A stretch of DNA of 64,000 nucleotides from Candidatus Gastranaerophilales bacterium (GTDB lineage Bacteria > Cyanobacteriota > Vampirovibrionia > Gastranaerophilales > Gastranaerophilaceae), in contig CALVAP010000002.1 of NCBI GenBank assembly GCA_944325625.1, positions 1 through 64,000 of the forward strand. Reading direction: 5' to 3'. The notes beneath the pieces were generated by a model, which had not been told where the DNA came from, did no database searches, and saw nothing but the letters and a program-made list of their open reading frames with translations. Positions 36,288-45,553 of the stretch are shown piece after piece. Each line of letters opens with the position of its first letter. Positions within the stretch are counted from its first letter, which is position 1. Made by a program: the position numbers and the translations under genes.

Positions 36288-37427
36288 TTACTCAATAATC
36301 CAACTGTTAGTAAGGTCCACTTTTATTGTTTTAAGTGTTTTTACATTTATAACTTCGCCACTTGTGTATTTAACTTTTGCACCTTTGAAGATTTTTCTCC
36401 AGATACTTAATTTGGGGTCTGTTTCTGTTACGCCATAGAGTGCAGAAGTTTGTTTTTCGGGTGTAGAAATTGTTTTTGTATTTAAAGTAAGTTTGCCGTT
36501 TCTAAATAAAAGCAAAGCTTTTTTCTTGTCAATCAAAACTCCGTCAACAACTGAACCTTCTTTTATCAAAAGATATTTTTGCGGGGTGATAAGGTTCTTG
36601 GGAACTTTTGCTTCAAATACGTCGCCAACTACACTTGATTGAGAATTCATATCATCTTGGATTATAAGAGGAAGAATAGTTCCCGGTGGAATAATTCCGA
36701 CTGTGCCTTTTACAATAGAATTTTCCAAAACAACCCCATCTGCTTCGATAGGTTTCATAACTTCAGCAAGTTTTTTATTTGGGGCAAGTTTAACTTGTTC
36801 AATCATATTGTATAGAAATGCAGCTACTTCAGCACGGGTTGCGGGTTTTTCAGCAAACAATTTTGCTTCCTGACCCGGAACGTTAACTATAATTCCAAGC
36901 GCTTCTGCCTTTCCTGCTTTGATTATAAACCATTCAGGAACAGTGTTGGCGTCTATATATTTCGCTTCCAAAAGTTCTTTTGCTCTATCCAGGGATATAT
37001 CTTCTGTTGTGAGCGAATTTACAACAATTTCGAGACATTCTGCTCTTGTTACACTATCATCGGGACGAAACTTGTTGTCTTTTGCTTCTGAGATTAAGTC
37101 AAATCTAACCGCTCTTTGTATGCTGTTCCAAGCCCAGTTATCTTTAGGAACATCAACAAAATCTATAGTATCAGTAATTTCAGCATCTTGTTGTTTAAGA
37201 GCTTTAACAACCATTGTAGCAAATTCTGCTCTGGTTATTTCTGCATCAGGTTTATATGACCCGTCAGGATATCCAACTACAATGTTTTCTTGCGCTAATT
37301 GCATAATTTGAGGATATGCCCAGTATTCTTTAGACAAATCTGTAAATGCCGGTTCTGCTAATGCTGTGTTTACTCCAATTGCAAGTCCTAATACAATCGG
37401 AATTAATTTTGTACATAATTTTCTCAT
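36288..37427 (-). CDS. SLH-domain envelope protein
   Basis: A signal peptide (cleavage likely after ALA near residue 24) precedes three S-layer homology domains: about 26-75 (FTDLSKEYWAYPQI, GYPDGSYKPDAEITRAEFA), 88-135 and 150-215. SLH domains bind peptidoglycan or its pyruvylated polymer. The C-terminal 160 residues are beta-rich and soluble rather than the porin barrel that SLH proteins carry in cyanobacteria. The final part resembles no named domain. It likely tethers the outer membrane or a surface layer to the wall. CAGGAG precedes the ATG. Length 379. Confidence 0.88.
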   Translation of the reverse strand: MRKLCTKLIPIVLGLAIGVNTALAEPAFTDLSKEYWAYPQIMQLAQENIVVGYPDGSYKPDAEITRAEFATMVVKALKQQDAEITDTIDFVDVPKDNWAWNSIQRAVRFDLISEAKDNKFRPDDSVTRAECLEIVVNSLTTEDISLDRAKELLEAKYIDANTVPEWFIIKAGKAEALGIIVNVPGQEAKLFAEKPATRAEVAAFLYNMIEQVKLAPNKKLAEVMKPIEADGVVLENSIVKGTVGIIPPGTILPLIIQDDMNSQSSVVGDVFEAKVPKNLITPQKYLLIKEGSVVDGVLIDKKKALLLFRNGKLTLNTKTISTPEKQTSALYGVTETDPKLSIWRKIFKGAKVKYTSGEVINVKTLKTIKVDLTNSWIIE

Positions 37428-37553
37428 TGATTTTCTCCTGTTATGATAATATCCATCATTAATCTAAATTATCATATCAGTTTTTTTAAAAAAGTAACAG
37501 AAAAAATCAATTTACTTTAAGAAATGTTATAAATAAAACTAAATTTATAAAGA

Positions 37554-37584
37554 AAAAAGAAGAAGCTTTAAGCTTCTTCTTTTT
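37554..37584 (-). terminator. Terminator hairpin spanning the coiled-coil gene stop codon
   Basis: A 15-bp inverted repeat (37554-37568 with 37570-37584) has its centre in the TAA stop of the coiled-coil gene and ends in a T-run on the minus strand. The same bases therefore encode the Lys/Glu-rich C-terminus and terminate transcription. Confidence 0.7.
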
Positions 37585-39151
37585 CGGCATTTTCTTCTAG
37601 TTCGACTGTTTTCTTTTCTATTTCGTCTCGCGCTGATAATAATTTTGATAATTCAATGTCAAGTTTTTCTTTTTCAGCTTTAGCGGTGCTTAAGCCCTCT
37701 TTTACTGTCTTAAGGCTTTCTTCTCTGCTTGTAATATTCTCTTTTGCAGCTTCTTCTGCTTGCTTTCTGCTTTTTAAAATTGTTTCTTGTGATTTTAACT
37801 CTGTTTGGGCGTATTTTAACTCTGATGTTACTTCTTTTTGTTTTTTCTTAGCAGTTGATTCTTTTTCTTTTGCCGCTTCTAGTTCATTCTTTATTTTCTC
37901 ATATTCTGACTTAGCATTTTCATATACAATTTTTTCGTTCTCATTATTTGAGTTTTCGTATTGTTTAGCGCCATTAAGTTTGCTTTCCGCATTGGTGAGT
38001 GCGCTACTGAGGCGTGAGACTTCTGCACTTGCTGAGGCAACTTCTTGATCTGCTGCTTTTTTATAATTTGATAGTTTTTCTACTTCATTCTTTTGCTTAT
38101 CAACTTTTTCTTCTTGTTCTTTTGTAGATTCTTTTGCTTTGTTATAATTATCTTTTGATTTATCCAGATTCTTTTGAGCCTCTGTCTCTTGTTGTTCATA
38201 TTGTTTTATTTCGTTTTCGTAATCTCTTATATTCATATTTAGCGTAGCAATTTGAACAGAGTAATCATCAATCTGAGTTCCGAGTTCGCTAATTTTAGTT
38301 TCCAGATTACCCTTAGCTGTAGCTATTTTTTCTTGGTCTCCACCTTTTATTGCGGCTTCATATTCTTTTAATGCCTCTTCCGCAGAACTAATAAGCTGTG
38401 AACTATCTACTGTTGTTTCGGATGAACTTTTATCGGAGGCATTAGTTGGTGTTTGTGTGTTAGCTGTAGTTCCTGTTTTACTAACTGTTCCACCGGCACT
38501 ACCCGCAACGCTTGGGCTTGCTGCGGTACTTCCGGTTGTGTATGTTCCACCTGATTGGGCTACATTGCCACCACCATTTACAACTGTCGGTTGTGCACCA
38601 TTATTGGATATTGTGTTCAGACCGCCTTGAAGTTCTCCTTGTGTTTGTGTTTTTTTATCGTCATCTCCGAAAAGACTGCCGATAAAATCAGCTATACCAC
38701 CGACTACGCTGCCAACAAGATTCAATGCATTTTGTGGACCACCTAGTGCGTTCATTACCATTAATGCCTTTTCCGTTCCGGACATTTCGTATGGTTGGCA
38801 TGCTACATAACCAACGCCGCCACCTAAATATCCACCGCCAAAGATTGAGCCGGAGGTGCACCCGCAATTATGTCCGGGATGTCCTATATTCATCTGTTTT
38901 AATTTTTGGTTAAAAATGTTACCACTTCCACCACTATATATTCTTACCGGTACATTTTGAAAGTTATCATTCCAACATGCATTCCAAGGACCTTTGCCAC
39001 CTTGTTGCGGACGATTAAAAATATTTATTTGAGTTTTACCGTTTGTAGTAACCTTAGTTCCTCCAACTGTCACTGTTGTTGAAGTGGTAGAGCTTGTATC
39101 AGTGCTTGCGTACTTGCCCCATTTTTGGTTAATGCTTGGTAAATTTGCCAT
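37568..39151 (-). CDS. Large coiled-coil protein with Gly/Asn-rich N-terminal region
   Basis: Not a known enzyme. Residues 1-125 are rich in Gly, Asn, Thr and aromatic residues, with a Cys-containing GHPGHNCGCTSG stretch near 90; residues 150-235 are Ser/Thr/Gly low-complexity; residues 245-527 form an almost unbroken Glu/Lys/Ala coiled coil. There is no signal peptide. The start is set at the ATG at 39151 because the GAGAG site upstream fits it better than the frame beginning 15 bases earlier. It may be a cytoskeletal or surface-scaffold protein; no function is inferred. Confidence 0.7.
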   Translation of the reverse strand: MANLPSINQKWGKYASTDTSSTTSTTVTVGGTKVTTNGKTQINIFNRPQQGGKGPWNACWNDNFQNVPVRIYSGGSGNIFNQKLKQMNIGHPGHNCGCTSGSIFGGGYLGGGVGYVACQPYEMSGTEKALMVMNALGGPQNALNLVGSVVGGIADFIGSLFGDDDKKTQTQGELQGGLNTISNNGAQPTVVNGGGNVAQSGGTYTTGSTAASPSVAGSAGGTVSKTGTTANTQTPTNASDKSSSETTVDSSQLISSAEEALKEYEAAIKGGDQEKIATAKGNLETKISELGTQIDDYSVQIATLNMNIRDYENEIKQYEQQETEAQKNLDKSKDNYNKAKESTKEQEEKVDKQKNEVEKLSNYKKAADQEVASASAEVSRLSSALTNAESKLNGAKQYENSNNENEKIVYENAKSEYEKIKNELEAAKEKESTAKKKQKEVTSELKYAQTELKSQETILKSRKQAEEAAKENITSREESLKTVKEGLSTAKAEKEKLDIELSKLLSARDEIEKKTVELEENAEKEEA

Positions 39152-39326
39152 TTCTCTCACTCTCAATTCTGTATATATAAATAAAATATTTTATATATAA
39201 AAAATTGCCTCAAATGCATGCCAAATCATGCTTTTGAGGGGGTAAAATATCCTTAAATATTGAGTTATAGAAATGTAACAAAATATTAAAATTATATATA
39301 TGTTGCTTAATTTCGAAACCAATAAG

Positions 39327-39356
39327 AAAAAACCCGACAATTTGTCGGGTTTTTTG
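39327..39356 (-). terminator. Terminator of the ribosomal protein operon
   Basis: A 15-bp self-complementary stretch (ACCCGACAA core) with flanking A and T runs, 17 bp after the rpsI stop on the minus strand. Confidence 0.9.
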
Positions 39357-39372
39357 TTTTGTATAAAAAATA

Positions 39373-39768
39373 TTAACGTTTTGAGAACTGGAATCTTTTT
39401 CTAGCTCTTTTTCTACCGTATTTCTTACGTTCTTTAACTCTTGGGTCACGAGTAAGCATTCCTTCTGCTTTCAAAACAGCTTTGTGGTCTGCATTAACTT
39501 TCAACAATGCTCTTGAGATAGCATGCTTAATAGCACCCGCTTGTGATGAAACCCCGCCACCTACAGCTTTTACTCTTACATCAAATTGTTCTTGAGTATC
39601 TGTTAAAGCAAGCGGTTTGAAAATCATCATTTCTAAAGTAGGTCTGTTTCCAATATAGTTGGCAAGAGTTTTACCGTTAACAAAAACTCTACCTTTACCT
39701 TTAACTAATTTTACAACTGCAATAGAAGTCTTTCTTCTGCCTGTTGCCATAATTTCTTTATCAGCCAT
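39373..39768 (-). CDS. rpsI: 30S ribosomal protein S9
   Basis: S9 reaches the P-site tRNA with its basic C-terminal tail; here it ends GRKRARKRFQFSKR, the expected arginine-rich tail. TGRRKTSIAVVKLVKGKG is near the N-terminus. Length 131. Its start overlaps the rplM stop (TAATG), and rplM-rpsI is a conserved pair. Last gene of the operon, followed by the terminator. Confidence 0.98.
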   Translation of the reverse strand: MADKEIMATGRRKTSIAVVKLVKGKGRVFVNGKTLANYIGNRPTLEMMIFKPLALTDTQEQFDVRVKAVGGGVSSQAGAIKHAISRALLKVNADHKAVLKAEGMLTRDPRVKERKKYGRKRARKRFQFSKR

Positions 39769-40205
39769 TATTTAACCTCCGGTTTGTATTCAACAGGTTT
39801 TTGAGCCGCATGCGGATGATTGGAACCTGCGTATACTTTCAATTTTGTAAACTGTTCAGAACCGAGTGTGTTATGTGGCAACATGCCTTTAACTGCTTTC
39901 TCGATTGCTGCTGTCGGATTTTTTTCCATTAAAGCTTTGAAGCTTATTTCTCTTAATCCGCCCGGATATCCGGTGTGGTGACGATAAATTTTGTCAGTTT
40001 CTTTTTTACCTGTAACAATCACTTTTTCCGCGTTAATAATGATAACAAAATCACCGGTATCAACGTTTGGAGTGTATTCAGGTTTTGTTTTTCCTCTGAG
40101 TAAGTTGGCAGCAGCAGTTGCAAGACGACCAAGAGGCATATCTGTTGCGTCTATTACATACCACTTTCTTTCAACTTCGAGAGGTTTTGCTGAATAAGTT
40201 TTCAT
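39768..40205 (-). CDS. rplM: 50S ribosomal protein L13
   Basis: L13 is an early assembly protein of the large subunit. [19 protein letters not shown] and the [11 protein letters not shown] segment are characteristic; length 145. The start lies 35 bp inside the end of truA, so its ribosome site is within truA. The truA-rplM-rpsI order is typical of cyanobacteria and relatives. Confidence 0.98.
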   Translation of the reverse strand: MKTYSAKPLEVERKWYVIDATDMPLGRLATAAANLLRGKTKPEYTPNVDTGDFVIIINAEKVIVTGKKETDKIYRHHTGYPGGLREISFKALMEKNPTAAIEKAVKGMLPHNTLGSEQFTKLKVYAGSNHPHAAQKPVEYKPEVK

Positions 40206-40989
40206 ATTCTTTATCTCCGTTTATTATTTTGTTTTTTGTGTCTTCACTCCATTCTTCATAACCCGCTTTCATAAAGGTTAGTCCGTATGGATTTATTGTG
40301 GGACCTGCTTTTTTCCTGTCTTTAGAGGCAAGTATGGTTTTCATTTCTTTTGGATTACGACCATCTTTCTCCAACATCAAAATTGTCCCAATAATTGTTC
40401 TTACCATGTTGTATAAGAACCTTGTACCTATGATGTCTATGATTATTTTGTCACCTTCACGCTCTGCTCGGGTGTAAACAATCTTGCAGATATCATTGGG
40501 GTTACCTGTGCCTGTGCTTTTAAATGATGAAAAATCATGTTCACCTTTCAATTGCTCTAGGGCGCAGTTTATATTTTCAAGACTCAGCGGGGTTCTTACA
40601 AGAAGCCTCTCACCATCAAATGCCGACCGTTGGGCCCGGTTTATAATCAGATATCTATACCATCTCCATCTTGCACTCTTTTGTGCATGAAATGTTTCGG
40701 GTACTTCCACCAGATTTTTCACGCTAATGTCTTTTGGTAAAAGTCCGTTCATAGAATTGATAAACTTTGAAGCAACTAAAGTTTTTTCAATGTCAAAATG
40801 AAGAACCTGCCCTCTGGCATTAACGCCGGCATCTGTTCGTCCTGAAAAAATTGTTTTTGTATTTTGTTTTGTCAATGTTCTAAGAGCCGTTTCAATTTCG
40901 TCTTGAATAGTTTTGACTTCTTGTGATTGTTTTTGGCTCCCTGCGTAATTAAGTCCGATATATTCAACTTCGAGCTTATATCGTGTCAA
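40171..40989 (-). CDS. truA: tRNA pseudouridine synthase A
   Basis: Makes pseudouridine at positions 38-40 of tRNA anticodon arms. The catalytic aspartate is in [15 protein letters not shown] (about residue 54), and [14 protein letters not shown] is the conserved C-terminal helix. The TTG at 40989 is chosen over a TTG at 41007 that would overlap rplQ; AGGG eight bases upstream supports it. Length 272. It sits in the ribosomal operon between rplQ and rplM. Confidence 0.94.
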   Translation of the reverse strand: MTRYKLEVEYIGLNYAGSQKQSQEVKTIQDEIETALRTLTKQNTKTIFSGRTDAGVNARGQVLHFDIEKTLVASKFINSMNGLLPKDISVKNLVEVPETFHAQKSARWRWYRYLIINRAQRSAFDGERLLVRTPLSLENINCALEQLKGEHDFSSFKSTGTGNPNDICKIVYTRAEREGDKIIIDIIGTRFLYNMVRTIIGTILMLEKDGRNPKEMKTILASKDRKKAGPTINPYGLTFMKAGYEEWSEDTKNKIINGDKEYENLFSKTSRS

Positions 40990-40999
40990 CGCCTTTTCC

Positions 41000-41428
41000 C
41001 TATACAAGTTGGATTAATGCCATTTCAGCCGCATCTCCGCGTCTTGGAGGCATTCTTAGTATTCTTGTATATCCGCCTTGTTTTGCGGCATATTTTTTGC
41101 CGATTTCTGAGAATAACTTTCTCAATACAGTTTCTGCCATAACTTTTTCATTTTCTTTGACTTCGGTTACAACTTCTTTTGTTATTGAATTCATAAGTCT
41201 TCCTGTTTTGTTGTCAAAGATAAATTTGGCAGCATGACGGCGTGAGTGCAAATCTCCTTTTTTAGCCAAAGTGATTAAACCTTCAGCGTAAGGACGAAGT
41301 GCTTTTGCTCTTGCCATTGTCGTTTTTATTTCGCCGTGGAGAAATAACTCAGTCGCCAATGAACGCAATAATGCTTTTCTTTGGTCTTGAGCTTTTCCAA
41401 GCATATGTTTTTTTGTCTGGTGTCTCAT
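41000..41428 (-). CDS. rplQ: 50S ribosomal protein L17
   Basis: RHQTKKHMLGKAQDQRKAL at the N-terminus and GGYTRILRMPPRRGDAAEMA at the C-terminus are standard L17 features; the protein lines the exit tunnel opening. Length 142, slightly longer in the middle than E. coli L17. Eighteen bases separate it from rpoA. Confidence 0.97.
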   Translation of the reverse strand: MRHQTKKHMLGKAQDQRKALLRSLATELFLHGEIKTTMARAKALRPYAEGLITLAKKGDLHSRRHAAKFIFDNKTGRLMNSITKEVVTEVKENEKVMAETVLRKLFSEIGKKYAAKQGGYTRILRMPPRRGDAAEMALIQLV

Positions 41429-41446
41429 TTCTATTATCCTTTTAAT

Positions 41447-42439
41447 TTATGATTCGATTTCTACGCCTTCAGGATTTGGTGCAAGGTCCAAACCTGCTAG
41501 TCTGAGCTTCTCGATAACCTCATCAGATGATTTCTTTCCGAAATTTTTAATGTTAAGCAAATCATGTTCTGATTTCTTAAGTAGTTCTGCCATTGAGTTT
41601 ATTGAAGCTCTTTTTAAGCAATTATATGCTCTAACTGACAATTCCAAATCTTCAATTGTCAAACTTGGAGCAGATTCTTCAATTACTTCTTCTGAATCTT
41701 CTTCCAATGTCATTGATGCAACTTTGGGAGCAGAAGCTGTAATCTGTCCTGTTATTGCCGCAATTTGCATAAAATGTTCGATAAGAAGGTTTGCAGATTG
41801 TGACAATGCAAGATTTACATCTAAGCTACCGTTTGACCAGATTTCAAGAGTTAACTTGTCATAGTCAAGAACATCTCCAACACGTGTAGGTTCTACATTA
41901 TAGCTTACACGTTTGATTGGCATAAATGTTGCATCTATAGGAAGCATGTCTATAGGCATATTGCCTTTGTTTTCTTTGAGAACATCTACTGCAATATATC
42001 CTTTTCCTGTTTCAACAGTAATGTCTCCGTGTATTGAACCACCTTCAGCTACAGTACAAATTAACCAGTCAGGGTTAACAACCTTAACACCTGCAGGTAG
42101 TTGCAAGTCAGCTGCCAGTACAGGACCGGGTCTGTCTATGTCAAGTCTGAGGTTTTGTGGCTCGGGTGAATCACATTTAACAACTAAACCTTTAAGGTTA
42201 AGCATTATGTCAATTACGTCTTCTACAATTCCGGGTATTGACGTATATTCGTGAGTTATACCTTCAATTCTCAATGCTGTGCATGCTGCACCTTCAAGAC
42301 TTGATAGTAATACTCTTCTCAATGAATTACCTATTGTTGCTCCAAATCCTCTTTCAAGCGGTTCTATTACAAACTTTCCGTATTGTGAACCGTCTGAACT
42401 TGTTGTTGTATTTACACATTTAATTTTTAATTCCATCAT
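41447..42439 (-). CDS. rpoA: RNA polymerase alpha subunit
   Basis: Residues 1-230 form the dimerisation and assembly domain (GFGATIGNSLRRVLLSSLEG); residues about 245-330 form the C-terminal domain that contacts UP elements and activators, with the helix-hairpin-helix segment LKKSEHDLLNIKNFGKKSSD. Length 330. Position between rpsD and rplQ is the common bacterial arrangement. Confidence 0.98.
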   Translation of the reverse strand: MMELKIKCVNTTTSSDGSQYGKFVIEPLERGFGATIGNSLRRVLLSSLEGAACTALRIEGITHEYTSIPGIVEDVIDIMLNLKGLVVKCDSPEPQNLRLDIDRPGPVLAADLQLPAGVKVVNPDWLICTVAEGGSIHGDITVETGKGYIAVDVLKENKGNMPIDMLPIDATFMPIKRVSYNVEPTRVGDVLDYDKLTLEIWSNGSLDVNLALSQSANLLIEHFMQIAAITGQITASAPKVASMTLEEDSEEVIEESAPSLTIEDLELSVRAYNCLKRASINSMAELLKKSEHDLLNIKNFGKKSSDEVIEKLRLAGLDLAPNPEGVEIES

Positions 42440-42457
42440 TTGTTTTCTCCCGGTTAA

Positions 42458-43060
42458 TTACTTAGAGTAGTACTCAATTACTAGGTGTTCTTTAAATTCT
42501 GGGTCTAATTCATCACGTTCAGGAATTCTATCAAAAGTTACCTTTAACGCTGCTTTATCTAAGCTCATCCAAGCAGGTGCGCTAACTGCGTCAATTCCTT
42601 CGATTATTGAATTAATAAATGCTGAGCTTGATGCTTTTATTGAAATTACATCACCCGCTTTAACAAGGTATGATGGAATGTCAACTCTTTTTCCGTTAAC
42701 AAGTACATGTCCATGGTTAACAATTTGTCTTGATTGTTTACGGCTGTTAGCAAATCCTGCTCTAAATATTATGTTGTCCAATCTTGATTCAAGCATTTGA
42801 AGCAAAATTGTACCAGTAACGCCCTTTTTCTTAGCGGCATTTGTATAATATTTAACAAATTGTTTTTCGCTAACAAGATATGTCATTCTTATTTTTTGCT
42901 TTTCATTTAAGTGAATAGCGTATTCAGAAAGTTTTTTTCTTGCTGCTCCGTGCTGACCTGATGCACTTTGTCTCATTGAAGAAACGAGCTTTCTGTTAGA
43001 TAAATCTTTTACTCCGTAGTTGCGGAATAATTTGTTTGAAGGTCCTGTATATCTAGCCAC
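42458..43060 (-). CDS. rpsD: 30S ribosomal protein S4
   Basis: A primary 16S rRNA binder and assembly initiator. The S4 domain (about 92-155) includes RLDNIIFRAGFANSRKQSRQ and VNHGHVLVNGKRVDIPSYLV. The N-terminal zinc cysteines of some S4 proteins are absent (C- type). Length 200. In photosynthetic cyanobacteria rpsD is usually elsewhere, so its place in this operon is the ancestral or common bacterial order. Confidence 0.97.
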   Translation of the reverse strand: MARYTGPSNKLFRNYGVKDLSNRKLVSSMRQSASGQHGAARKKLSEYAIHLNEKQKIRMTYLVSEKQFVKYYTNAAKKKGVTGTILLQMLESRLDNIIFRAGFANSRKQSRQIVNHGHVLVNGKRVDIPSYLVKAGDVISIKASSSAFINSIIEGIDAVSAPAWMSLDKAALKVTFDRIPERDELDPEFKEHLVIEYYSK

Positions 43061-43077
43061 TTTTCAGCTCCTTATTA

Positions 43078-43464
43078 CTATACTCTGCGTTTTTTCGGAG
43101 GACGACATCCGTTGTGTGGAATTGGGGTTACGTCCTTAATTAATGTGATTTCCAAGCCTGCTGCTTGAATAGCTCTAATCGCTGTTTCACGACCTGAACC
43201 GGGACCTTTGATATAAACTTCAACTTTTTTCATACCTTGATCCATTGATTTTTTTGCAACTAATTCAGCTGCTGATTGTGCTGCGAACGGTGTTCCTTTT
43301 CTTGCACCTTTAAATCCGCAAGCACCTGCTGATGCCCATGCAATCGAATTGCCTTGTGGGTCTGTAGAAGTTACGATTGTATTATTGAATGTAGACTGAA
43401 TATGTACTACACCCTGCAATACGTTCTTTTTCTCTTTTTTCTTTGTTTTTGTTGGTCTTGCCAT
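43078..43464 (-). CDS. rpsK: 30S ribosomal protein S11
   Basis: Platform protein of the small subunit. [20 protein letters not shown] and [20 protein letters not shown] are diagnostic, ending [11 protein letters not shown]. Length 128. Part of the infA-rpsI operon. Confidence 0.98.
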   Translation of the reverse strand: MARPTKTKKKEKKNVLQGVVHIQSTFNNTIVTSTDPQGNSIAWASAGACGFKGARKGTPFAAQSAAELVAKKSMDQGMKKVEVYIKGPGSGRETAIRAIQAAGLEITLIKDVTPIPHNGCRPPKKRRV

Positions 43465-43498
43465 TTTTATTTTCCTTTTATTAATTCGTTATTTTAAA

Positions 43499-43864
43499 CT
43501 ATTTCTTTTTGGCTACTGGGCCTGAGCTTTTTCCACGTCTTGTTTTTGCGTTGGTCTTTGTTCTTTGTCCACGACATGGAAGTTTTCTTCTGTGCCTCAT
43601 TCCTCTGTATGAGTTGATTTCTGAAAGCCTTTTTATGCTTAAGCCTTCTTCTCTTCTCAAGTCACCCTCTATTACGTAGTGTGAGAGTTCATCCCTAAGT
43701 TTTTTGATATCATCTTCTGTTAAATCATCCGTTCTCAAATCAGGTGATATACCGGTTGCTGAGAGAATCTTTGCTGAACGAGTAGGTCCTATACCAAATA
43801 TGTAGGTAAGGGCTATTATCATTCTTTTGTTACGAGGTAAATCTACCCCAGCTAATCTTGCCAT
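43499..43864 (-). CDS. rpsM: 30S ribosomal protein S13
   Basis: Contacts the P-site tRNA and the large subunit bridge. [20 protein letters not shown] and the C-terminal [20 protein letters not shown] are characteristic; 121 residues. Confidence 0.98.
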   Translation of the reverse strand: MARLAGVDLPRNKRMIIALTYIFGIGPTRSAKILSATGISPDLRTDDLTEDDIKKLRDELSHYVIEGDLRREEGLSIKRLSEINSYRGMRHRRKLPCRGQRTKTNAKTRRGKSSGPVAKKK

Positions 43865-43920
43865 TTATTTGCTCCTTTTGTTTATTGTTCTTCTTCTTTT
43901 TATTTGTCCTAATCCACTTA

Positions 43921-44034
43921 TTAACCTTGTCTTTGTTTGTGTTTAGGGTGTTTGCAAATTACAGTTACTCTGCCTCTTCTTTTAATTACTTGGCAGTCTT
44001 TGCAAATTGGTTTTACTGATGCTCTAACTTTCAT
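43921..44034 (-). CDS. rpmJ: 50S ribosomal protein L36
   Basis: A 37-residue ribosomal protein read as [15 protein letters not shown] onward. C11, C14, C27 and H32 form the zinc-binding set, so it is the zinc (C+) version, whose copy may be swapped under zinc limitation in bacteria with a second gene. It is between infA and rpsM, the standard position. The 56 bp between it and rpsM holds nothing else visible. Confidence 0.97.
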   Translation of the reverse strand: MKVRASVKPICKDCQVIKRRGRVTVICKHPKHKQRQG

Positions 44035-44059
44035 TATTCTGTCCTTTCGGTTTTGTATA

Positions 44060-44275
44060 TTACTTCAATCTGTATGTGATTCTTCCTCTGGTTAAATCAT
44101 ATGGAGTCATTTCGACCTTAACTTTGTCACCGGGAAGAATTCTTATAAAATTCTTTCTGATTTTTCCTGATATGTGTGCCAGTATCTCGTGTCCGTTTTC
44201 GAGTTCTACTCTGAACATTGCGTTTGGCATTGATTCCAATATCGTTCCTTCAAATTCAATTACATCTTTTGACAT
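44060..44275 (-). CDS. infA: Translation initiation factor IF-1
   Basis: Single OB-fold protein of 71 residues that binds the A site during initiation. The N-terminal [20 protein letters not shown] and the GRITYRLK-type end are typical. First gene of the ribosomal operon. In many bacteria secY, adk and map precede infA, but they are not here. Confidence 0.97.
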   Translation of the reverse strand: MSKDVIEFEGTILESMPNAMFRVELENGHEILAHISGKIRKNFIRILPGDKVKVEMTPYDLTRGRITYRLK

Positions 44276-44319
44276 TTGTTTTCCTTTACTTCGGTGGGTT
44301 TACACTGCACCGTCTTTCT

Positions 44320-44347
44320 ATCGTACATGCTAAAAATTCTTTGACAA
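44320..44347 (-). promoter_or_regulatory. Promoter of the infA-rpsI operon
   Basis: TTGTCA (44347-44342) and TACGAT (44325-44320) on the minus strand are 16 bp apart, giving a leader of about 37 nt before infA. The rest of the gap 44348-44541 holds short hairpins (for example AGGCT/AGCCT near 44436-44450) and no gene. Confidence 0.5.
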
Positions 44348-44541
44348 GCTTTTTTCTTTGCATGTCGTGCATTTGCATGGTATTTGGGCAATATTTTGTT
44401 TTGTTGTTTATATAATGTAGTGATATATACGCTTGAGGCTTGATGAGCCTTTGAGCCCTTTTAGGCTGTGTTTTGACATGCTGTGTAAACTTTTCTTAAC
44501 AATTAAAAGATTTTGTTAATTATAAAAACAATTTATGAGTA

Positions 44542-44763
44542 TCAGCTTCTCTTTGCTATTTCTTCTATGTCTGTATTTATATAACTTAGTATTTCCACAA
44601 GTTTTTTTATAGTTAAATTTTGTTCGCCGCGCTCAATTTTGCCTATATAATTTGTGTGTACTCCGACTATTTCAGCAAACTTTTCTTGAGAATATCCAAG
44701 TTTTATTCTCTCTATCCTTATATTTCTTCCGATACGCTTCAAAACTTCACTGTATGAATACAT
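44542..44763 (-). CDS. XRE-family transcriptional regulator
   Basis: A 73-residue Cro/CI-type helix-turn-helix protein covering the whole HTH_3 domain: IRIERIKLGYSQEKFAEIVG is helix 1 to helix 2 and VHTNYIGKIERGEQNLTI is the recognition helix region. It has no effector domain. It diverges from the prepilin at 44843; the 79-bp shared region has a strong promoter and paired repeats that could be its operators. Confidence 0.9.
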   Translation of the reverse strand: MYSYSEVLKRIGRNIRIERIKLGYSQEKFAEIVGVHTNYIGKIERGEQNLTIKKLVEILSYINTDIEEIAKRS

Positions 44764-44775
44764 AATAAAATTTTA

Positions 44776-44814
44776 TAGTATTGACATAGTGTTTTCTACA
44801 GTATTATAATAGTG
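44776..44814 (+). promoter_or_regulatory. Strong promoter with two direct repeats upstream of the frameshifted prepilin
   Basis: TTGACA (44781-44786) and TATAAT (44805-44810) are both perfect, 18 bp apart. Each lies inside a copy of a 16-bp imperfect direct repeat (44776-44791 and 44799-44814, 12 of 16 identical), the copies being 23 bp apart, about two helical turns. Likely operators for the adjacent XRE protein, which is inference. Confidence 0.65.
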
Positions 44815-44842
44815 TATAGATGGTGTGTTGATTAGAGAATTT

Positions 44843-45485
44843 ATGTCAAGAAAAGCCTTTACTCTTGCAAAAACGCTCATAACTTTAGCTGTAATCGGAG
44901 TGGTTGCAGCATTAACTATTCCAAATTTGACAAGAAAATATCAAGCAGCAGTTTTACAATCTCAATTTAAAAAATCTTATTCTACTCTTCAACAAGCAGT
45001 AGCTCAAGCGGTGAAAGAAAACCCAGACCTATATGATGAAATAAGACAGACTGGAAATAATCTTGTCGGGATAGACTATTTTAAAGACAAACTTAAGCCA
45101 TATTTAAAAGTGGCGGTAGATTGTCGTTCGGATTCTTGTCCTGCTCTCAATTTTTCAAATTACAGAAACTATCAAAACACGATGAGTGGTTGGGGTAACT
45201 GGGGTTGGACTGGATATTTTGTTCTTGAAGATGGTTCTGCTATTTTTTTTTGAGTGTTCGGGAGGGTGTGCAGCTATTCCCATTTTTGTTGATATTAATG
45301 GAACAAAAAAACCACCAAATAGAATGGGGCATGATTTGTTTGCTTTCCAGATAGATTCTAAGAACAAGCTTGTGCCTGCAACTGTTTTTGGTTCTGCTTG
45401 TAATAAAATTGATGTTTTTGCAGGCTTTGATTGTACAAAACAGGCATTGATTGATCCTGATTATTTCAAAAAGCTTCCAAGATAG
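44843..45485 (+). pseudogene. Type IV prepilin-like protein interrupted by a +1 frameshift at a T9 tract
   Basis: The first frame (44843-45253) encodes a prepilin: KAFTLAKTLITLAVIGVVAA then a long amphipathic region, ending in DGSAIFF and TGA at 45251-45253. The second frame continues ECSGGCAAIPIFVDINGTKK to a stop at 45485, completing the C-terminal domain normal in this group. The switch is at nine T residues (45243-45251); eight would restore one 213-codon frame. It may be a real mutation, an assembly error, polymerase slippage, or a phase-variable tract. The strong promoter upstream argues against long-term decay. Confidence 0.75.
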
Positions 45486-45553
45486 TTTTTGCTTTACCCT
45501 TTTTCATGTTCTTTATATAATATGTTTACTTTATTAGATTAGCGAGAGAAAAA

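Noticed and set aside
45486-45553. T-box leader for glyS
   Set aside because: The gap is only 68 bp and lacks the T-box sequence.
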